A stretch of DNA of 48,823 nt from Hydrogenophilales bacterium (GTDB taxonomy: Bacteria; Pseudomonadota; Gammaproteobacteria; Burkholderiales; Thiobacillaceae). The position numbers were made by a program, and so were the translations under genes. Position 1 is the first letter of the stretch. Each line of letters starts with the position of its first letter. The stretch spans positions 1 to 48,823 of the forward strand of contig JAGXGM010000008.1 of the NCBI GenBank assembly GCA_024636675.1, read 5' to 3'. Positions 1-12,721 of this stretch are shown here, piece after piece. The notes beneath the pieces were generated by a model. That model worked only from the letters and a program-made list of their open reading frames with translations, had not been told where the DNA came from and made no database searches.

Positions 1-117
1 GGACGCGACGCCATCGAAGAGCGTGCGCGCAATGAACTGGGCATGATTGCGCCGGACGAATGGTTCGTCCGCGTGGTGTCCGCCCACTCCGTTCAGTCGG
101 GAAAAGTAAATGAGTGA
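1..117 (+). CDS. ftsB: Cell division protein FtsB, C-terminal end (partial)
   Basis: The first frame is open from base 1 to a TGA at 115-117 and gives the last 38 residues of a protein cut by the window edge. It contains AIEERARNELGMI followed by PDEWFVRVV, the conserved C-terminal pattern of FtsB (septum formation initiator family), an inner-membrane coiled-coil protein that joins FtsL and FtsQ in the divisome. The stop overlaps the zipA start (ATGAGTGA, 8 nt), which suggests translational coupling of two divisome genes. The N-terminal membrane segment and coiled coil lie outside the window. The residues do not resemble the SMC C-terminus that often precedes zipA in related bacteria. Confidence 0.75.
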   Translation, partial: GRDAIEERARNELGMIAPDEWFVRVVSAHSVQSGKVNE

Positions 118-1315
118 TTTGCAAATCGGCTTGTTGGTGATCGGCGCGGTCATTGTGGCGGCGGTGTTGCTGTTCAACTGGATCCAGGAGCGCCGCTTCC
201 GGAAACAGGCTGATGCGGCCTTTCAGGCGCCAGTGGGGGATGCGCTGATGCAGCCGGGTGCAGTGCCCCGCGACATGCACCAGCGGGTCGAGCCCGCGCT
301 GCGCGAGCCCGTCTTCGACGCCGGCGGACTGGACGAAGTCGCCGAAGCCGGCGAGCCCTCCTTGCAGATCGATTCGGCCGCCGCGCCGGCGGCTTCGTCG
401 CCCGCACCGCTTGGTGACGCGGCGGCTGACCTGCGCACGGCATCATCTATCCCCCCGTCGCCGCCCGCACCGTCTCGCCCGGCCGCGCCGCCGGTAGCAG
501 CGCCCTACGACGAGCTGATCGAATACCGCGTCCGCATCGGCAGCGATGGCGTACGGGCGGATGCATTTGGCGATGCCTTCAATCATGCGCGCACCCTGGG
601 CAAAGCGGTGCGCTGGATGGGACTGCCGGTCGGCGCGGCGGAATGGCAAGAAATCCAGCCCTGGCGCGAGGTGGATTACCAGCAAGTGGTGGTCACCATG
701 CAACTGGCCGACCGCAACGGCGCCGTGCAGGAAGATCAGCTCTCGGCCTTGTGCGCCATGCTGCAAAGCACGGCGCAGACGCACAACCTGCGCATCGCCT
801 GTGGCGATGTGGCGGAAGCGATCGAGCGCGCGCAGGCGATCGATCGTTTCTGTGTCGACGTCGATGTCCTCATCGGTCTGAATGTGGTGGCGCGCGGCGA
901 AGGCTCGGTGAACCTGACGCGCATCGTGCACGAGGCCGAAAGCTGCGGCATGGCGCTGGGTGTGGACGGCGTGTTCCAGTTGCTCGACAGCCGCGGCGAG
1001 CCGCTCTATGCCTTGTGCAACCATGACGCCGAGCCGTTCAGTGCCACGGTGATCGCGGGACAAGCCTCGCAAGGGATCACCCTGCAATTCGACGTGCCGC
1101 GTGTGCCGGATGGCCTCAAGGTATTTGACGGCATGGTGGCGTTTGGCCGCAAGCTGGCCAACGAAGTCGGCGGCATCCTGGTGGACGACAACCTGCGGCC
1201 GCTGACCGACAGCGGCATCGAAAAAATCCGCACTCAACTCACGCAGATCTACGAACGCATGGAAGCGCGCGGCGTGCCATCCGGGTCAAGGCGGGCGCTG
1301 CGTCTATTCTCGTGA
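110..1315 (+). CDS. zipA: Cell division protein ZipA
   Basis: This 401-residue protein tethers FtsZ to the inner membrane at midcell. Residues 5-25 form one hydrophobic N-terminal membrane segment followed by a basic stretch (QERRFRKQ). A long Ala/Pro-rich, low-complexity linker runs from about 60 to 132. From about 135 to the end lies the compact FtsZ-binding domain (starting near YDELIEYRVRIG and containing the GVFQLLD and GITLQFDVPRVP stretches). This N-anchor, P/A linker and C-terminal globule layout is typical of ZipA. The ATG at 110 sits inside the end of ftsB and is followed by ligA after 147 nt. The order zipA-ligA is common in betaproteobacteria. Confidence 0.9.
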   Translation: MSDLQIGLLVIGAVIVAAVLLFNWIQERRFRKQADAAFQAPVGDALMQPGAVPRDMHQRVEPALREPVFDAGGLDEVAEAGEPSLQIDSAAAPAASSPAPLGDAAADLRTASSIPPSPPAPSRPAAPPVAAPYDELIEYRVRIGSDGVRADAFGDAFNHARTLGKAVRWMGLPVGAAEWQEIQPWREVDYQQVVVTMQLADRNGAVQEDQLSALCAMLQSTAQTHNLRIACGDVAEAIERAQAIDRFCVDVDVLIGLNVVARGEGSVNLTRIVHEAESCGMALGVDGVFQLLDSRGEPLYALCNHDAEPFSATVIAGQASQGITLQFDVPRVPDGLKVFDGMVAFGRKLANEVGGILVDDNLRPLTDSGIEKIRTQLTQIYERMEARGVPSGSRRALRLFS

Positions 1316-3532
<2,217 letters not shown>

Positions 3533-3558
3533 ACCAAAGAACCTACAGGGATATAGAC

Positions 3559-4428
3559 ATGCAAAAAGTAAAGAAAGCCGTATTTCCGGTTGCCGGCCTC
3601 GGCACCCGCTTTCTGCCAGCCACCAAGGCCAGTCCCAAGGAAATGCTTCCCATCGTCGACAAGCCGCTGATCCAGTATGCGGTTGAAGAGGCCATGGAAG
3701 CCGGCATCACCGACATCATCTTCATCAGCAGCCGCACCAAGCGTACCGTCGAAGATCACTTCGACAAGGCTTACGAACTGGAAACCGAACTGGCCGCGCG
3801 CGGCAAGGATCGCGATCTGGAACTGGTGCAGTCAATCCGCCCGGCCGGGGTCAATTTCATCTACATCCGCCAGGCCGAAGCACTGGGGCTCGGCCATGCC
3901 GTGCTGTGCGCGCAGCCGGTGGTCGGCAACGAGCCCTTTGCCGTTATCCTTGCCGACGACCTGATCGATGGCAGTCCGGCGGCGATGAAGCAAATGGTCG
4001 ATCAATATGACTATTACCAGTGTTCAGTCCTCGGCGTGCAGCAGGTCGCCCCATCGGAAACCGCGTCCTATGGCATTGTCGATGCCAGCCCCATGGCTGA
4101 ACGCGTGTCGCGGGTGAATGCCATCGTCGAAAAACCCAAGCCCGAGGACGCACCATCCAATCTTGGCGTGGTCGGCCGCTATATCCTCACCCCGCGCATC
4201 TTCCATCACATTCAGCACCTCAAGCCCGGCGCCGGTGGCGAGTTGCAGCTGACCGATGCCATCGCCGCCTTGCTGAAGGAACAGCAGGTGCTGGCCTATG
4301 ACTTTGACGGCACCCGCTACGATTGCGGCAGCAAGCTGGGCTACCTCCAGGCCACCGTCGAATATGCGCTCAAGCACAGCGAAGTCAGCGAGGATTTTGC
4401 GGCATATCTGAAAAAGCACATTTGCTGA
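3559..4428 (+). CDS. galU: UTP-glucose-1-phosphate uridylyltransferase GalU
   Basis: The 289-residue protein makes UDP-glucose from UTP and glucose 1-phosphate, a precursor for surface polysaccharides. It begins [23 protein letters not shown], holding the nucleotide-binding GLGTRFLP loop. [10 protein letters not shown], the [13 protein letters not shown] stretch, the VILADDLID metal site and [11 protein letters not shown] follow, all as in GalU. The ATG at 3559 has AGGGA at 3547-3551 as ribosome site. An in-frame TTG at 3529 would overlap the end of ligA and lacks such a site. It lies 26 nt after ligA and converges with the GGDEF-EAL gene. Confidence 0.96.
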   Translation: MQKVKKAVFPVAGLGTRFLPATKASPKEMLPIVDKPLIQYAVEEAMEAGITDIIFISSRTKRTVEDHFDKAYELETELAARGKDRDLELVQSIRPAGVNFIYIRQAEALGLGHAVLCAQPVVGNEPFAVILADDLIDGSPAAMKQMVDQYDYYQCSVLGVQQVAPSETASYGIVDASPMAERVSRVNAIVEKPKPEDAPSNLGVVGRYILTPRIFHHIQHLKPGAGGELQLTDAIAALLKEQQVLAYDFDGTRYDCGSKLGYLQATVEYALKHSEVSEDFAAYLKKHIC

Positions 4429-4430
4429 AC

Positions 4431-4451
4431 CCGGCCGGTCGGACCGGTTGG
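4431..4451 (+). terminator. Possible weak terminator hairpin after galU
   Basis: CCGGCCGGT and ACCGGTTGG form a 9-bp stem (two G-U pairs) around a 3-nt loop, directly after the galU stop and in the gap between two convergent genes. No T-run follows, so it may only stabilise the transcript end or act with Rho. Confidence 0.3.
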
Positions 4452-4528
4452 CGTGCAGAAAAGCCTGTGTTGAGACGTGTGTGAAGCAGGATGAATGTCG
4501 GACGGCGCGTGCTTGAGCCGCGCTCGAC

Positions 4529-6514
4529 TCACGCAAGAACGGCCATTTCAATCCCTGGCTGCGCCGTTTCCTGCAGCCATGCCTCCAGCTTTTCCGCCGG
4601 CATTGGTCTGGCCATCAAGTAGCCCTGCGAGCAGTCGCAACCGAGTATCTCGAGGATGTCCCAGGCAGCCCGGGTTTCCACACCTTCGGCGATGACCTTG
4701 AGCCCAAGGTTGTGTGCGAGATCGATAGTGGATCGCACGATTACGGCGCCGTTATCGTTCTCTTCCATGTCCGTTACAAAGGACTTGTCGATTTTCAGTT
4801 CGTCCACCGGCAGGCGCTTGAGGTAGGCCAGCGAGGAGTAGCCTGTACCGAAGTCGTCGATCGCGATCACCACGCCCATGCGGTCGAGTTCGGTGAGGAT
4901 GGCCAGGCCATCGCCGGGGTTGGCCATGACCGCACTCTCGGTGATTTCGAGGGTGAGCTTTCCCGGGGCGATGCCATACGCGGCAAGCAGGGTGAGGATG
5001 CTGGCGGGCAGTTCCATGTCTTGCAGGTCGCGCGCGGAGAGGTTGACTGCCATGGTCAGATCGTGGCCCTGCCGATGCAGGGTCGCCAGTTGCTTCAATG
5101 CTGTTTTGAGCACCCAGTGGGTCAGCGGTCCGATCAGGCCGGCATCTTCCGCCAGGGGGATGAACTGGTCGGGGGCGAGGAACCCCCGCGACGGGTGGTT
5201 CCAGCGCACCAGAGCCTCGACGCCGACCACGCGCCGGCTGCGGTGGTTGATTTGCGGCTGGTAGTGCAGGCTCAACTGGTCCGATTGAATGGCTTCCCGC
5301 AACTCGCTCTTGAGCGACAGGTCGCTGAGGTTGGTGTGCTCCTGATCCGGTGCGTATAGTGCATAGCCCTTGCCCGCGCGTTTCGCCACATACATCGCAA
5401 TGTCGGCACAGCGGAGCAGCCCGCTCGCATCAGTGCACTGGGATGGATACAGCGAGAAGCCCAGGCTCGCGCTGATGTCGATGCTCCGGTTTTTCCAGTG
5501 GAATGGCTTGTCCAGGGTGTCGAGAATTTTATTTGCGACGATCGGGACGTCTGTCGGCTTCAGGCTGTGAATCAACACGACATATTCGTCACCGCCCAGT
5601 CGTGCAACGGTGTCTACGGCGCGAACCGCTTCTTGCAAACGGCGCCCGACTTCACGCAGCAGTTCATCTCCCACGTTGTGCCCCAGGGTGTCGTTGACTT
5701 CCTTGAACCGGTCCAGGTCCATCAGGACCACCCCGAACGGTGTGTGCGCACGCTTGGAGAGTTCGATTTCGTGGTCCAGCTGGTCATGCAACAGCGAGCG
5801 GTTGGCCAGGCCGGTCAGCGGGTCGTACATGGCCTGAACAGCAAGTTGTTTGGCTTGCTGTGCAACCTGCCGGCTGACGAACCAGGCAATCATCATTCCT
5901 ACCAGCAATGCCGCCGCACCCAATCCCAGCATGAGGTTGCGCACGCGTTCATATGAATTCTTCGCATCGAGCACTGCAGCAGTGGTTTGCTGGCGCTGCA
6001 GATCGATCAAGGCGCTGACCTGTTCGGCGATGGCGTGTTGCTTAGGCATGGCCACGCTGCGAAGCCGGTCGAGAATTTTGGTCTGGCTGGTGCTGAAAAT
6101 GGCCGCTTCCACCAGTGCTCGCGTTTCAGACTGCGCCTCGCGGGTCAGCTTGAGGATGTGGGCAAGGATCTCTTTTTCCTGGGGGTTGAGCGGCATGCGC
6201 TCAAATCGATTTCGCGCCTGGAGGTAAATAATGCCTTGCTCCCCGAATCGCTGGACCTCGATTTCCTTTTCGAACGGGTCGGCAAGAATGGGCAGGGCAT
6301 GCATGGAGAGCGCACGCTCACGCAGTGCGCTGTGCATGGTCGTAGCGAGTTCTGTTTTTACATTGTTGTTGTGGGCAATATCCCTCAGGCGCTGGTTCGC
6401 TTCAGCCACATAATTCAAGCTGATCGCGCTGAGCGCGACCATCAGGGCGAGGACGACGACAAAGCCGGCCCCGATCCGGACACCCATTCCCAAGTGCTGT
6501 GTGTTTTTTTTCAT
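4529..6514 (-). CDS. Membrane-anchored diguanylate cyclase/phosphodiesterase (GGDEF-EAL)
   Basis: The 661-residue protein has a membrane segment at about 14-34, a helical periplasmic region to about 192 that looks like a four-helix-bundle sensor, and a second membrane segment at about 193-213. A GGDEF domain (about 228-390) has the active-site variant GGDEY at 307-311, and RAVD at 298-301 is a typical inhibitory I-site. An EAL domain (about 405-645) has EAL at 433-435, the DDFGTG loop, a catalytic lysine in DELKIDKSFV, and AEGVET. Both halves keep their key residues, so both making and breaking c-di-GMP are possible. It is transcribed toward galU and stands 156 nt from nnr. The ligand is unknown. 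Confidence 0.93.
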   Translation of the reverse strand: MKKNTQHLGMGVRIGAGFVVVLALMVALSAISLNYVAEANQRLRDIAHNNNVKTELATTMHSALRERALSMHALPILADPFEKEIEVQRFGEQGIIYLQARNRFERMPLNPQEKEILAHILKLTREAQSETRALVEAAIFSTSQTKILDRLRSVAMPKQHAIAEQVSALIDLQRQQTTAAVLDAKNSYERVRNLMLGLGAAALLVGMMIAWFVSRQVAQQAKQLAVQAMYDPLTGLANRSLLHDQLDHEIELSKRAHTPFGVVLMDLDRFKEVNDTLGHNVGDELLREVGRRLQEAVRAVDTVARLGGDEYVVLIHSLKPTDVPIVANKILDTLDKPFHWKNRSIDISASLGFSLYPSQCTDASGLLRCADIAMYVAKRAGKGYALYAPDQEHTNLSDLSLKSELREAIQSDQLSLHYQPQINHRSRRVVGVEALVRWNHPSRGFLAPDQFIPLAEDAGLIGPLTHWVLKTALKQLATLHRQGHDLTMAVNLSARDLQDMELPASILTLLAAYGIAPGKLTLEITESAVMANPGDGLAILTELDRMGVVIAIDDFGTGYSSLAYLKRLPVDELKIDKSFVTDMEENDNGAVIVRSTIDLAHNLGLKVIAEGVETRAAWDILEILGCDCSQGYLMARPMPAEKLEAWLQETAQPGIEMAVLA

Positions 6515-6670
6515 AGGCTCGCAGCGGTATTGGTCGGGGATCCATCAATGGAAACGTGATCCGGGCCAAAATTGCAAATATTACAAATATCGGCATGGGG
6601 CTGGCGTACTTTAACCGCGCCGGATGGGCGTAAATGGACCGGTCCCCGTGTGGCGGGGCGAACCCGATGG

Positions 6671-8122
6671 TCAGGTCAAGATGCCATGGAGCCAGACAGC
6701 AGCCTCCAGCGCATCCCCTGCAGCCATCCCCTGCCCCAGTAGCGCAGCCGCCATGCCGGTGAGGCGGTCGCCCGAACCGGCCTGGGCAAGCCAGGGTCCG
6801 CCGCTGGTATTGATGGCGTAGCGGCCGTCGGGGTGCGCGATGACGGTGCCAGCGCCTTTGAGTGTGGCATGCGCCTTGAACTTCGCGCTCAGATTGCACG
6901 CGGCCCCGATGCGGTTGGCCTGAATCTCGGTCACGCTCACGCCCAGCAGCCGTGCCGCTTCGCCAGGGTGCGGGGTGAGCAGGGTGGGGGCGCTGCGACG
7001 GGCCGCCTGGCTGGCCAGTTCGGGATGGCTGGCCAGCAGGTTCAGTGCGTCTGCGTCCAGCAGCAGCGGGCACGGTGCGGCGAGGGCGATTTTCAGCAGC
7101 ATATACGCGCGTGGCTGCTGGCCTAGGCCGGGCCCGATCGCCAGCACATCCGGATTCTGCGCCAGCAGATTTTCCGGCACGGCGAACATCAGCCGCGGCT
7201 CCAGATAATCGACCACGACGCGCTCGTCAAGAAGGCCGAGGGTGACGCGGCCTGCCCCCTGCTGCAACGCGGCGCGCCCGGCGATCAGGCAGGCACCCAC
7301 CATGCCGCCGACGCCGCCGAGAATGGCGATATGGCCATACTGTCCCTTGTGGCTATTTTGGCGGCGCGCGGGCAGCTGATGACGGCTTTCCCGCTGCGTC
7401 AATGCAATGCCCGGCGTGGCAGGCAGGGCGGCCGGATCGATGCCGAGCGTGTCGAGGTGAAGCTGGCCGGCGTAATCGGGGCCGTCGGCAGTGTACAAAC
7501 CCGGTTTTAATCCGATGAAGGTCAGCGTGTGATCAGCGCGTAAAGCGCTGCCGCAAATGCGGCCGTTGTCGCTATCGAGACCGCTCGGCACGTCGAGCGC
7601 GAGCTTCGGGCAGCGCATTCCATTGGCCTGCGCGATCCAGCGCGCATCCTCGCCGCTGATATCGCGTTGCAGCCCAACGCCGAACAGGCCGTCGACGATC
7701 AGGCTGTACCGACGCGCCGGCGGGATGTCCGTCAGGACCGTGCCGCCACTTTCACGCCAGGCGCCCCAGGCTTGTTCGGCATCTTGTGGCAGGCAGGCGG
7801 GATCGGCACAACTGACCACCTCCACACGGAATCCTTGTTTTGCGAGCAGTCGTGCAGCGACCAGCGCATCGCCGCCGTTGTTGCCGGGACCGGCCAGGAT
7901 CAGGACGGGCTCGCCGGATTCGTTCGCCAGCCTGCCGGCCAGTTCGGCGGCAGCCGCGCCCGCTCGTTCCATCAGCGAGATGGCTGGGTGAGCATTCGCC
8001 CAATCCCTGTCGATCGTCCGGCAATCGGCAGCCATGAACAGCGACGGAGAAACGAGGGTGCTGGGCGCGACCGGCATGGGCGCGTAGGGGTCGGGATGAA
8101 CGAGACGTCCGGGGGGTGACAT
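6671..8122 (-). CDS. nnr: Bifunctional NAD(P)H-hydrate repair enzyme (epimerase + ADP-dependent dehydratase), C-terminus short
   Basis: The 483-residue protein repairs hydrated NADH and NADPH. The N-terminal half is the epimerase (YjeF_N): LILAGPGNNGGDALVAARLL, the VDGLFGVGL loop and LDVPSGLDSDNG. The C-terminal half is the ribokinase-like dehydratase: HKGQYGHIAILGG, LLDADALN, LTPHPGEAARLLG, LKGAGTV and the GSGD signature, here GSGDRLTG rather than the usual GSGDVLxG. The protein ends at WLHGILT followed by TGA, whereas family members usually run 20-30 residues further from an HGAAAD-like helix. This may be a truncation or frameshift. The ATG at 8122 is probable; an internal start at residue 16 or 30 would also leave the epimerase intact. 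Confidence 0.88.
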   Translation of the reverse strand: MSPPGRLVHPDPYAPMPVAPSTLVSPSLFMAADCRTIDRDWANAHPAISLMERAGAAAAELAGRLANESGEPVLILAGPGNNGGDALVAARLLAKQGFRVEVVSCADPACLPQDAEQAWGAWRESGGTVLTDIPPARRYSLIVDGLFGVGLQRDISGEDARWIAQANGMRCPKLALDVPSGLDSDNGRICGSALRADHTLTFIGLKPGLYTADGPDYAGQLHLDTLGIDPAALPATPGIALTQRESRHQLPARRQNSHKGQYGHIAILGGVGGMVGACLIAGRAALQQGAGRVTLGLLDERVVVDYLEPRLMFAVPENLLAQNPDVLAIGPGLGQQPRAYMLLKIALAAPCPLLLDADALNLLASHPELASQAARRSAPTLLTPHPGEAARLLGVSVTEIQANRIGAACNLSAKFKAHATLKGAGTVIAHPDGRYAINTSGGPWLAQAGSGDRLTGMAAALLGQGMAAGDALEAAVWLHGILT

Positions 8123-8424
8123 ACGATGGGTATCCAGTCAGGACGGGAGTGGACTACATATTAGTCGCAAGACCGGTGCCGTGCGATTGACCATGCCCGA
8201 GACGCCGGACATTGATCGCAAACGACTCAATAAAGCGGCTGGCTGGATATCCATTTTTGAAGCGCCGCCGGTGGCAGTTTCGGGGCTTGACGACGATTTT
8301 CTCCCGTCGCCCGCAAGCGCGATCAGGGCATAGGGGGCACGCCGGCCGCTTGGCTGGGCAGAAGGTTGCGAGGCGATCCATATGGCCTAAACTGATATTG
8401 TTCGCTGGTGAGAGGAGTCGTCAC
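8123..8424. other. Divergent gap between nnr (-) and the DUF3330 gene (+)
   Basis: About 300 nt that must hold the promoters for two divergent transcripts. A TTGACG at about 8288 could be a -35 element on the + strand, but I cannot place a convincing -10. Short open frames on both strands show no recognisable product. Confidence 0.3.
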
Positions 8425-8667
8425 ATGAATACCCAGCATCACAATCCGGAAGGCGCGCCGGTGACGCAATGTGCTGACGAGGCCAGTTGCAAGGTGGTCA
8501 GTTGCGAAGTCTGCCTGAAGGAAATCCCTGGGGATGCCGTCAAAACGAAGGATGCACAGGACTACGTCCGTCATTTCTGCGGGCTTGAATGCCTTGACGC
8601 CTGGCGAAAGCAGGCGGCTATTCGCCAACAAGCCGGTCCGGAGAAAGGCCCCGATCAGCTAAAATAG
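8425..8667 (+). CDS. Small DUF3330-type cysteine-rich protein
   Basis: An 80-residue soluble protein starting at ATG 8425 with a strong ribosome site (AGAGGAG at 8411-8417). The frame is open further upstream, but that part is Arg-rich and has no comparable site. The core VSCEVCLKEIP, a Tyr-Val-x-His-Phe-Cys-Gly segment and LECLDAW match the DUF3330 pattern: two CxxC-like pairs suggesting a small metal-binding (treble-clef-like) fold. DUF3330 proteins are known beside mercury-resistance genes, but no mer gene is present here. The gene ends 27 nt before purL. The function is unknown. Confidence 0.8.
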   Translation: MNTQHHNPEGAPVTQCADEASCKVVSCEVCLKEIPGDAVKTKDAQDYVRHFCGLECLDAWRKQAAIRQQAGPEKGPDQLK

Positions 8668-8694
8668 CGCCTTTGCCAGTTTGCAAAGACGCAC

Positions 8695-11600
8695 ATGTCT
8701 GCCATCGTTTCTCTTCCCGGCGCCGTCGCGCTGTCCCCGTTCCGTCTAGACAAAATCCGCCGCGAGGCTGTGCAACAGGGCCTGAGCCTGGGCACGCTGG
8801 CAGCGCGTCACTGGCATTTTCTGGAAGTGGACGGTGTGCTCGACGCCGCGCAGATGCGTCTGGTCGAGCAGGCGCTCGATTACGGCACGCCGACCGACGT
8901 GCCGACCGCGGACGATCCGCTGATTCTGGTCACGCCGCGTCCCGGGACGATTTCTCCGTGGTCGTCGAAGGCCACCGATATCCTGAAAAATTGCGGCCTC
9001 GCCGGCTTCATGCGGATCGAACGCGGGGTGGCCTTTCATGTGCGGGACGCCGCCGGCCAGCCGCTGTCGGTCGAAGCGAAGGCGTGTCTGCTGCCGCTCT
9101 TGCACGACCGCATGACCGAGGCGGTGATGACGCTGGCCGACGTGGCACAGCTGTTCCGCCACGTGCCGCCGCGCGAACTGGCCCGCGTCGACGTGCTGGG
9201 CGGCGGTCGCCCGGCGCTGGAAACCGCCAACCGCAAGCTTGGCCTGGCGCTGTCGGACGACGAACTCGATTATCTGGTGGAGAATTTCATCCGTATCGGG
9301 CGCAATCCAACCGATGTCGAGTTGATGATGTTCGCGCAGGCCAATTCCGAGCATTGCCGCCACAAGATTTTCAACGCCTCATGGGTGATCGACGGCGCGG
9401 CACAGGCGAAGACGCTGTTCGGCATGATCCGCGATACCCACGCCGCGCACCCGGAAGGCACAGTGGTGGCGTATTCGGACAACTCTTCCGTCATCGAAGG
9501 CGCGCAGATCGACCGCTTCTATCCGCGTGCCGACGGCAGCTACGCCTACAGCAGCGAGCTCACTCACGTGCTGATGAAGGTGGAAACACACAACCACCCG
9601 ACGGCGATTTCGCCTTTCGCCGGCGCGGCCACCGGCAGCGGCGGTGAAATCCGCGACGAGGGCGCGACCGGAACCGGGTCGAAACCGAAGGCTGGCCTCG
9701 CCGGGTTTTCGGTGTCCAACCTCAACATTCCCGGCTTTGAACAAGCCTGGGAAGCAGGCTTTTACGGCAAGCCCGAACGTATCGTTACCCCGCTTGCCAT
9801 CATGCTCGAGGGCCCGATCGGCGCGGCGGCATTCAACAACGAATTCGGCCGTCCCAACCTGGCGGGCTATTTCCGCACGTTTGAAGAGACGGTCGCCGGG
9901 CAGCGGCGCGGCTACCACAAGCCGATCATGCTGGCGGGCGGCGTCGGCAGCATCCGCGCCGACCATGTGGACAAGAAAATGCTGCCGGTCGGCACCCTGC
10001 TGATCCAGTTGGGCGGGCCAGGCATGCTGATCGGGCTGGGCGGCGGCGCGGCGTCGTCGATGGACACCGGCGCCAACGCCGCCGACCTCGACTTCGATTC
10101 GGTGCAGCGCGGCAACCCGGAAATGGAGCGGCGCGCGCAAGAGGTCATCGACCGCTGCTGGCAACTCGGCGAGGCCAATCCCATTCTCTCGATCCACGAC
10201 GTCGGCGCCGGCGGCCTGTCGAACGCGCTGCCCGAACTGGTGCACGGCGGCGGCCGCGGCGGCCGCTTCGAACTGCGCGCCATGCCGTCGGAAGAGTCCG
10301 GCATGTCGCCGCGCGAAATCTGGTGTAACGAGGCACAGGAGCGCTATGTGCTGGCGATTCCGCCCGATCGCCTCGATGAATTTCGCGCCATTTGCGCGCG
10401 CGAGCGCGCCCCGTTTGCGGTGCTGGGCGAAGCCACCGAGGACAACCACCTGCGGGTGACCGACAGCCATTTCGGAGACGCGCCGGTGGACGTCAGCCTG
10501 GACGTGATTCTCGGCAAGCCGCCCAGGATGACGCGCGACGTTGCGCACCAGCCCGCCTTGCCCGCGCCGCTGGAGCTCGACGGCATCGAGCTCAGGGACG
10601 CCGCCTACCGCGTGCTGGCGATGCCGGGGGTGGCGTCGAAGATGTTCCTCATTTCCATTGGCGACCGCACCGTCGGCGGGCTGACCGCGCGCGACCAGTG
10701 CGTCGGGCCATGGCAAGTGCCGGTGGCCGATTGTGCGATCACGCTGGCGGGTTATCAGACGACACAGGGCGAGGTGTTTTCCATCGGCGAGAAGGCGCCG
10801 CTGGCCTTGATCGATGCCCCGGCCTCGGGGCGCATGGCGATCGTCGAGGCGATCACCAACCTGGCCGCCGCGCGCGTCGACGGCCTCACCGAGGTCAAGC
10901 TGTCGGCCAACTGGATGGCGCCGGCCGGCCACCCGGGCGAGGATGCTGCGCTGTTCGACACGGTGGCTGCGGTCTCGAAGTATTGCCAGGCACTGGGCGT
11001 CTCTATTCCGGTCGGCAAGGATTCGATGAGCATGAAGACGGTGTGGCAGGCCGACGGCGAGAAGAAGGCGGTGACCTCACCGATCTCGCTGGTGATTTCG
11101 GCGTTCGCCAACACGCCCGACGCAACGCACCACCTGACGCCGCAATTGCGCACCGACGCCGGCGAGTCCGATCTCGTCCTGATCGATCTGGGGCTGGGCA
11201 AGAACCGCCTTGGCGCATCGAGCTTTGCCCAGGCCACCAAGCAGGTAGGCGACCGCTGCCCGGACGCGCCCGCACCCGCGGCGCTCGCTGCATTCTTCGA
11301 CACCGTGCAGGCGATGAACGCTGCCGGCAAGCTGCTGGCCTATCACGACCGTTCCGACGGCGGCCTGTTTGCCGCGCTCGCCGAAATGGCCTTTGCCGGC
11401 CACTGCGGCGTGGATGTTGACGTCGACGAGTTGTGCCTCGACCAGATTCGGCACGAGGTCGAGGAGCAGAGCATGCCGGAACCGGAGGGGCTGAGCGCGG
11501 GCGACATCACGGAACGCATCTTCAACGTGCTGTTCAGCGAGGAAGCCGGTGCGCTGCTGCAGGTGCGGCGCAGCGACACCCAAACGGTGATGCAGGCCTT

Positions 11601-12648
11601 CCTCGACGCCGGCCTGCGCGGCGAATTCCATGTGATCGGCCAGCCCAATGCAGCTGACCGCCTGCGCCTGCTGCGTGGCGGCAAGGTGTTTTTCGACGAG
11701 GCGCGCGCCGAGCTGCAAAGTGCCTGGGCACGCACCAGTTACGAAATAGCGAAGCTGCGCGACAATCCGGCCTGCGCCGAGCAGGAATTCGCCCGCCACG
11801 CCGATGCCGGCGATCCCGGCCTGCGTCATGCGCCGTGCTTCGACATCGACGATGACATCGCTGCGCCCTTCATCTCTGCTGGCAAGCGGCCGCGCGTTGC
11901 GGTGCTGCGCGAGCAGGGCGTCAATGGCCAGGTCGAGATGGCTGCCGCGTTCGATGCCGCCGGCTTTGCCGCCGTCGACGTTCACATGAGCGACATCCTG
12001 TCCGGCCGGGTGCGCCTCGAAGACTTCACCGGACTTGCCGCGTGCGGCGGCTTCAGCTACGGCGACGTGCTGGGCGCGGGCGGCGGTTGGGCCAAGTCGA
12101 TCCTGTTCAACCCGCGTGCCCGGGATGAATTTGCGGCTTTCTTCGAGCGCGCCGACACCTTCGCGCTGGGCGTGTGCAACGGCTGCCAGATGATGAGCCA
12201 GCTGCACGACCTGATCCCGGGTGCGACTGCCTGGCCGCGTTTCGAGCGCAACCTGTCGGAGCAGTTCGAGGCGCGCTTTGCGCTGGTCGAGGTGCTCGCC
12301 TCACCGTCGCTTTTCTTTGCCGACATGGCGGGATCGGTGATGCCAATCGCGGTGTCGCACGGCGAGGGCCGGGTTGTATTCCGCGATCCGGCGCACGCCG
12401 GCGAGGCACAGTCCACGCTGCGTTACGTCGATCATCGCGGCGCGCCGAGCGAGGCCTACCCGGCCAACCCGAACGGCTCACCCGGCGGGCTGACCGGCTT
12501 CACCACCGCGGACGGCCGATTCAGCATCCTGATGCCACACCCCGAGCGTGTATTCCGCGCCGCACAACTCTCGTGGAGGCCGGACGGCATGCGCGGCGCC
12601 GCCCCGTGGCTGCGAATGTTCCGCAATGCGCGGCGTGCGGTTGGGTGA
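8695..12648 (+). CDS. purL: Phosphoribosylformylglycinamidine synthase PurL
   Basis: A 1317-residue single-chain (proteobacterial type) FGAM synthase. It converts FGAR, glutamine and ATP to FGAM in purine synthesis. The N-terminal PurS-like region is followed by two AIR-synthase-like halves, with [38 protein letters not shown] and the second half around [12 protein letters not shown]-terminal glutamine amidotransferase domain starts near [15 protein letters not shown]. It carries the nucleophile Cys in GVCNGCQMM and the His-Glu pair of MPHPERVFR. The length and all domains are normal. The ATG follows the DUF3330 gene by 27 nt and precedes ppc by 73 nt. Confidence 0.97.
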   Translation: MSAIVSLPGAVALSPFRLDKIRREAVQQGLSLGTLAARHWHFLEVDGVLDAAQMRLVEQALDYGTPTDVPTADDPLILVTPRPGTISPWSSKATDILKNCGLAGFMRIERGVAFHVRDAAGQPLSVEAKACLLPLLHDRMTEAVMTLADVAQLFRHVPPRELARVDVLGGGRPALETANRKLGLALSDDELDYLVENFIRIGRNPTDVELMMFAQANSEHCRHKIFNASWVIDGAAQAKTLFGMIRDTHAAHPEGTVVAYSDNSSVIEGAQIDRFYPRADGSYAYSSELTHVLMKVETHNHPTAISPFAGAATGSGGEIRDEGATGTGSKPKAGLAGFSVSNLNIPGFEQAWEAGFYGKPERIVTPLAIMLEGPIGAAAFNNEFGRPNLAGYFRTFEETVAGQRRGYHKPIMLAGGVGSIRADHVDKKMLPVGTLLIQLGGPGMLIGLGGGAASSMDTGANAADLDFDSVQRGNPEMERRAQEVIDRCWQLGEANPILSIHDVGAGGLSNALPELVHGGGRGGRFELRAMPSEESGMSPREIWCNEAQERYVLAIPPDRLDEFRAICARERAPFAVLGEATEDNHLRVTDSHFGDAPVDVSLDVILGKPPRMTRDVAHQPALPAPLELDGIELRDAAYRVLAMPGVASKMFLISIGDRTVGGLTARDQCVGPWQVPVADCAITLAGYQTTQGEVFSIGEKAPLALIDAPASGRMAIVEAITNLAAARVDGLTEVKLSANWMAPAGHPGEDAALFDTVAAVSKYCQALGVSIPVGKDSMSMKTVWQADGEKKAVTSPISLVISAFANTPDATHHLTPQLRTDAGESDLVLIDLGLGKNRLGASSFAQATKQVGDRCPDAPAPAALAAFFDTVQAMNAAGKLLAYHDRSDGGLFAALAEMAFAGHCGVDVDVDELCLDQIRHEVEEQSMPEPEGLSAGDITERIFNVLFSEEAGALLQVRRSDTQTVMQAFLDAGLRGEFHVIGQPNAADRLRLLRGGKVFFDEARAELQSAWARTSYEIAKLRDNPACAEQEFARHADAGDPGLRHAPCFDIDDDIAAPFISAGKRPRVAVLREQGVNGQVEMAAAFDAAGFAAVDVHMSDILSGRVRLEDFTGLAACGGFSYGDVLGAGGGWAKSILFNPRARDEFAAFFERADTFALGVCNGCQMMSQLHDLIPGATAWPRFERNLSEQFEARFALVEVLASPSLFFADMAGSVMPIAVSHGEGRVVFRDPAHAGEAQSTLRYVDHRGAPSEAYPANPNGSPGGLTGFTTADGRFSILMPHPERVFRAAQLSWRPDGMRGAAPWLRMFRNARRAVG

Positions 12649-12721
12649 TGCGCGTCGTCTATGCGAAAATAGTAGGCTTTGCCGCATTTAAAACCCGCTT
12701 TGCCGGGCTGATTCTCTAGCC

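Noticed and set aside
8212-8424. N-terminal extension of the DUF3330 gene
   Set aside because: The upstream in-frame part is Arg-rich and unlike the family. ATG 8425 has a strong ribosome site.
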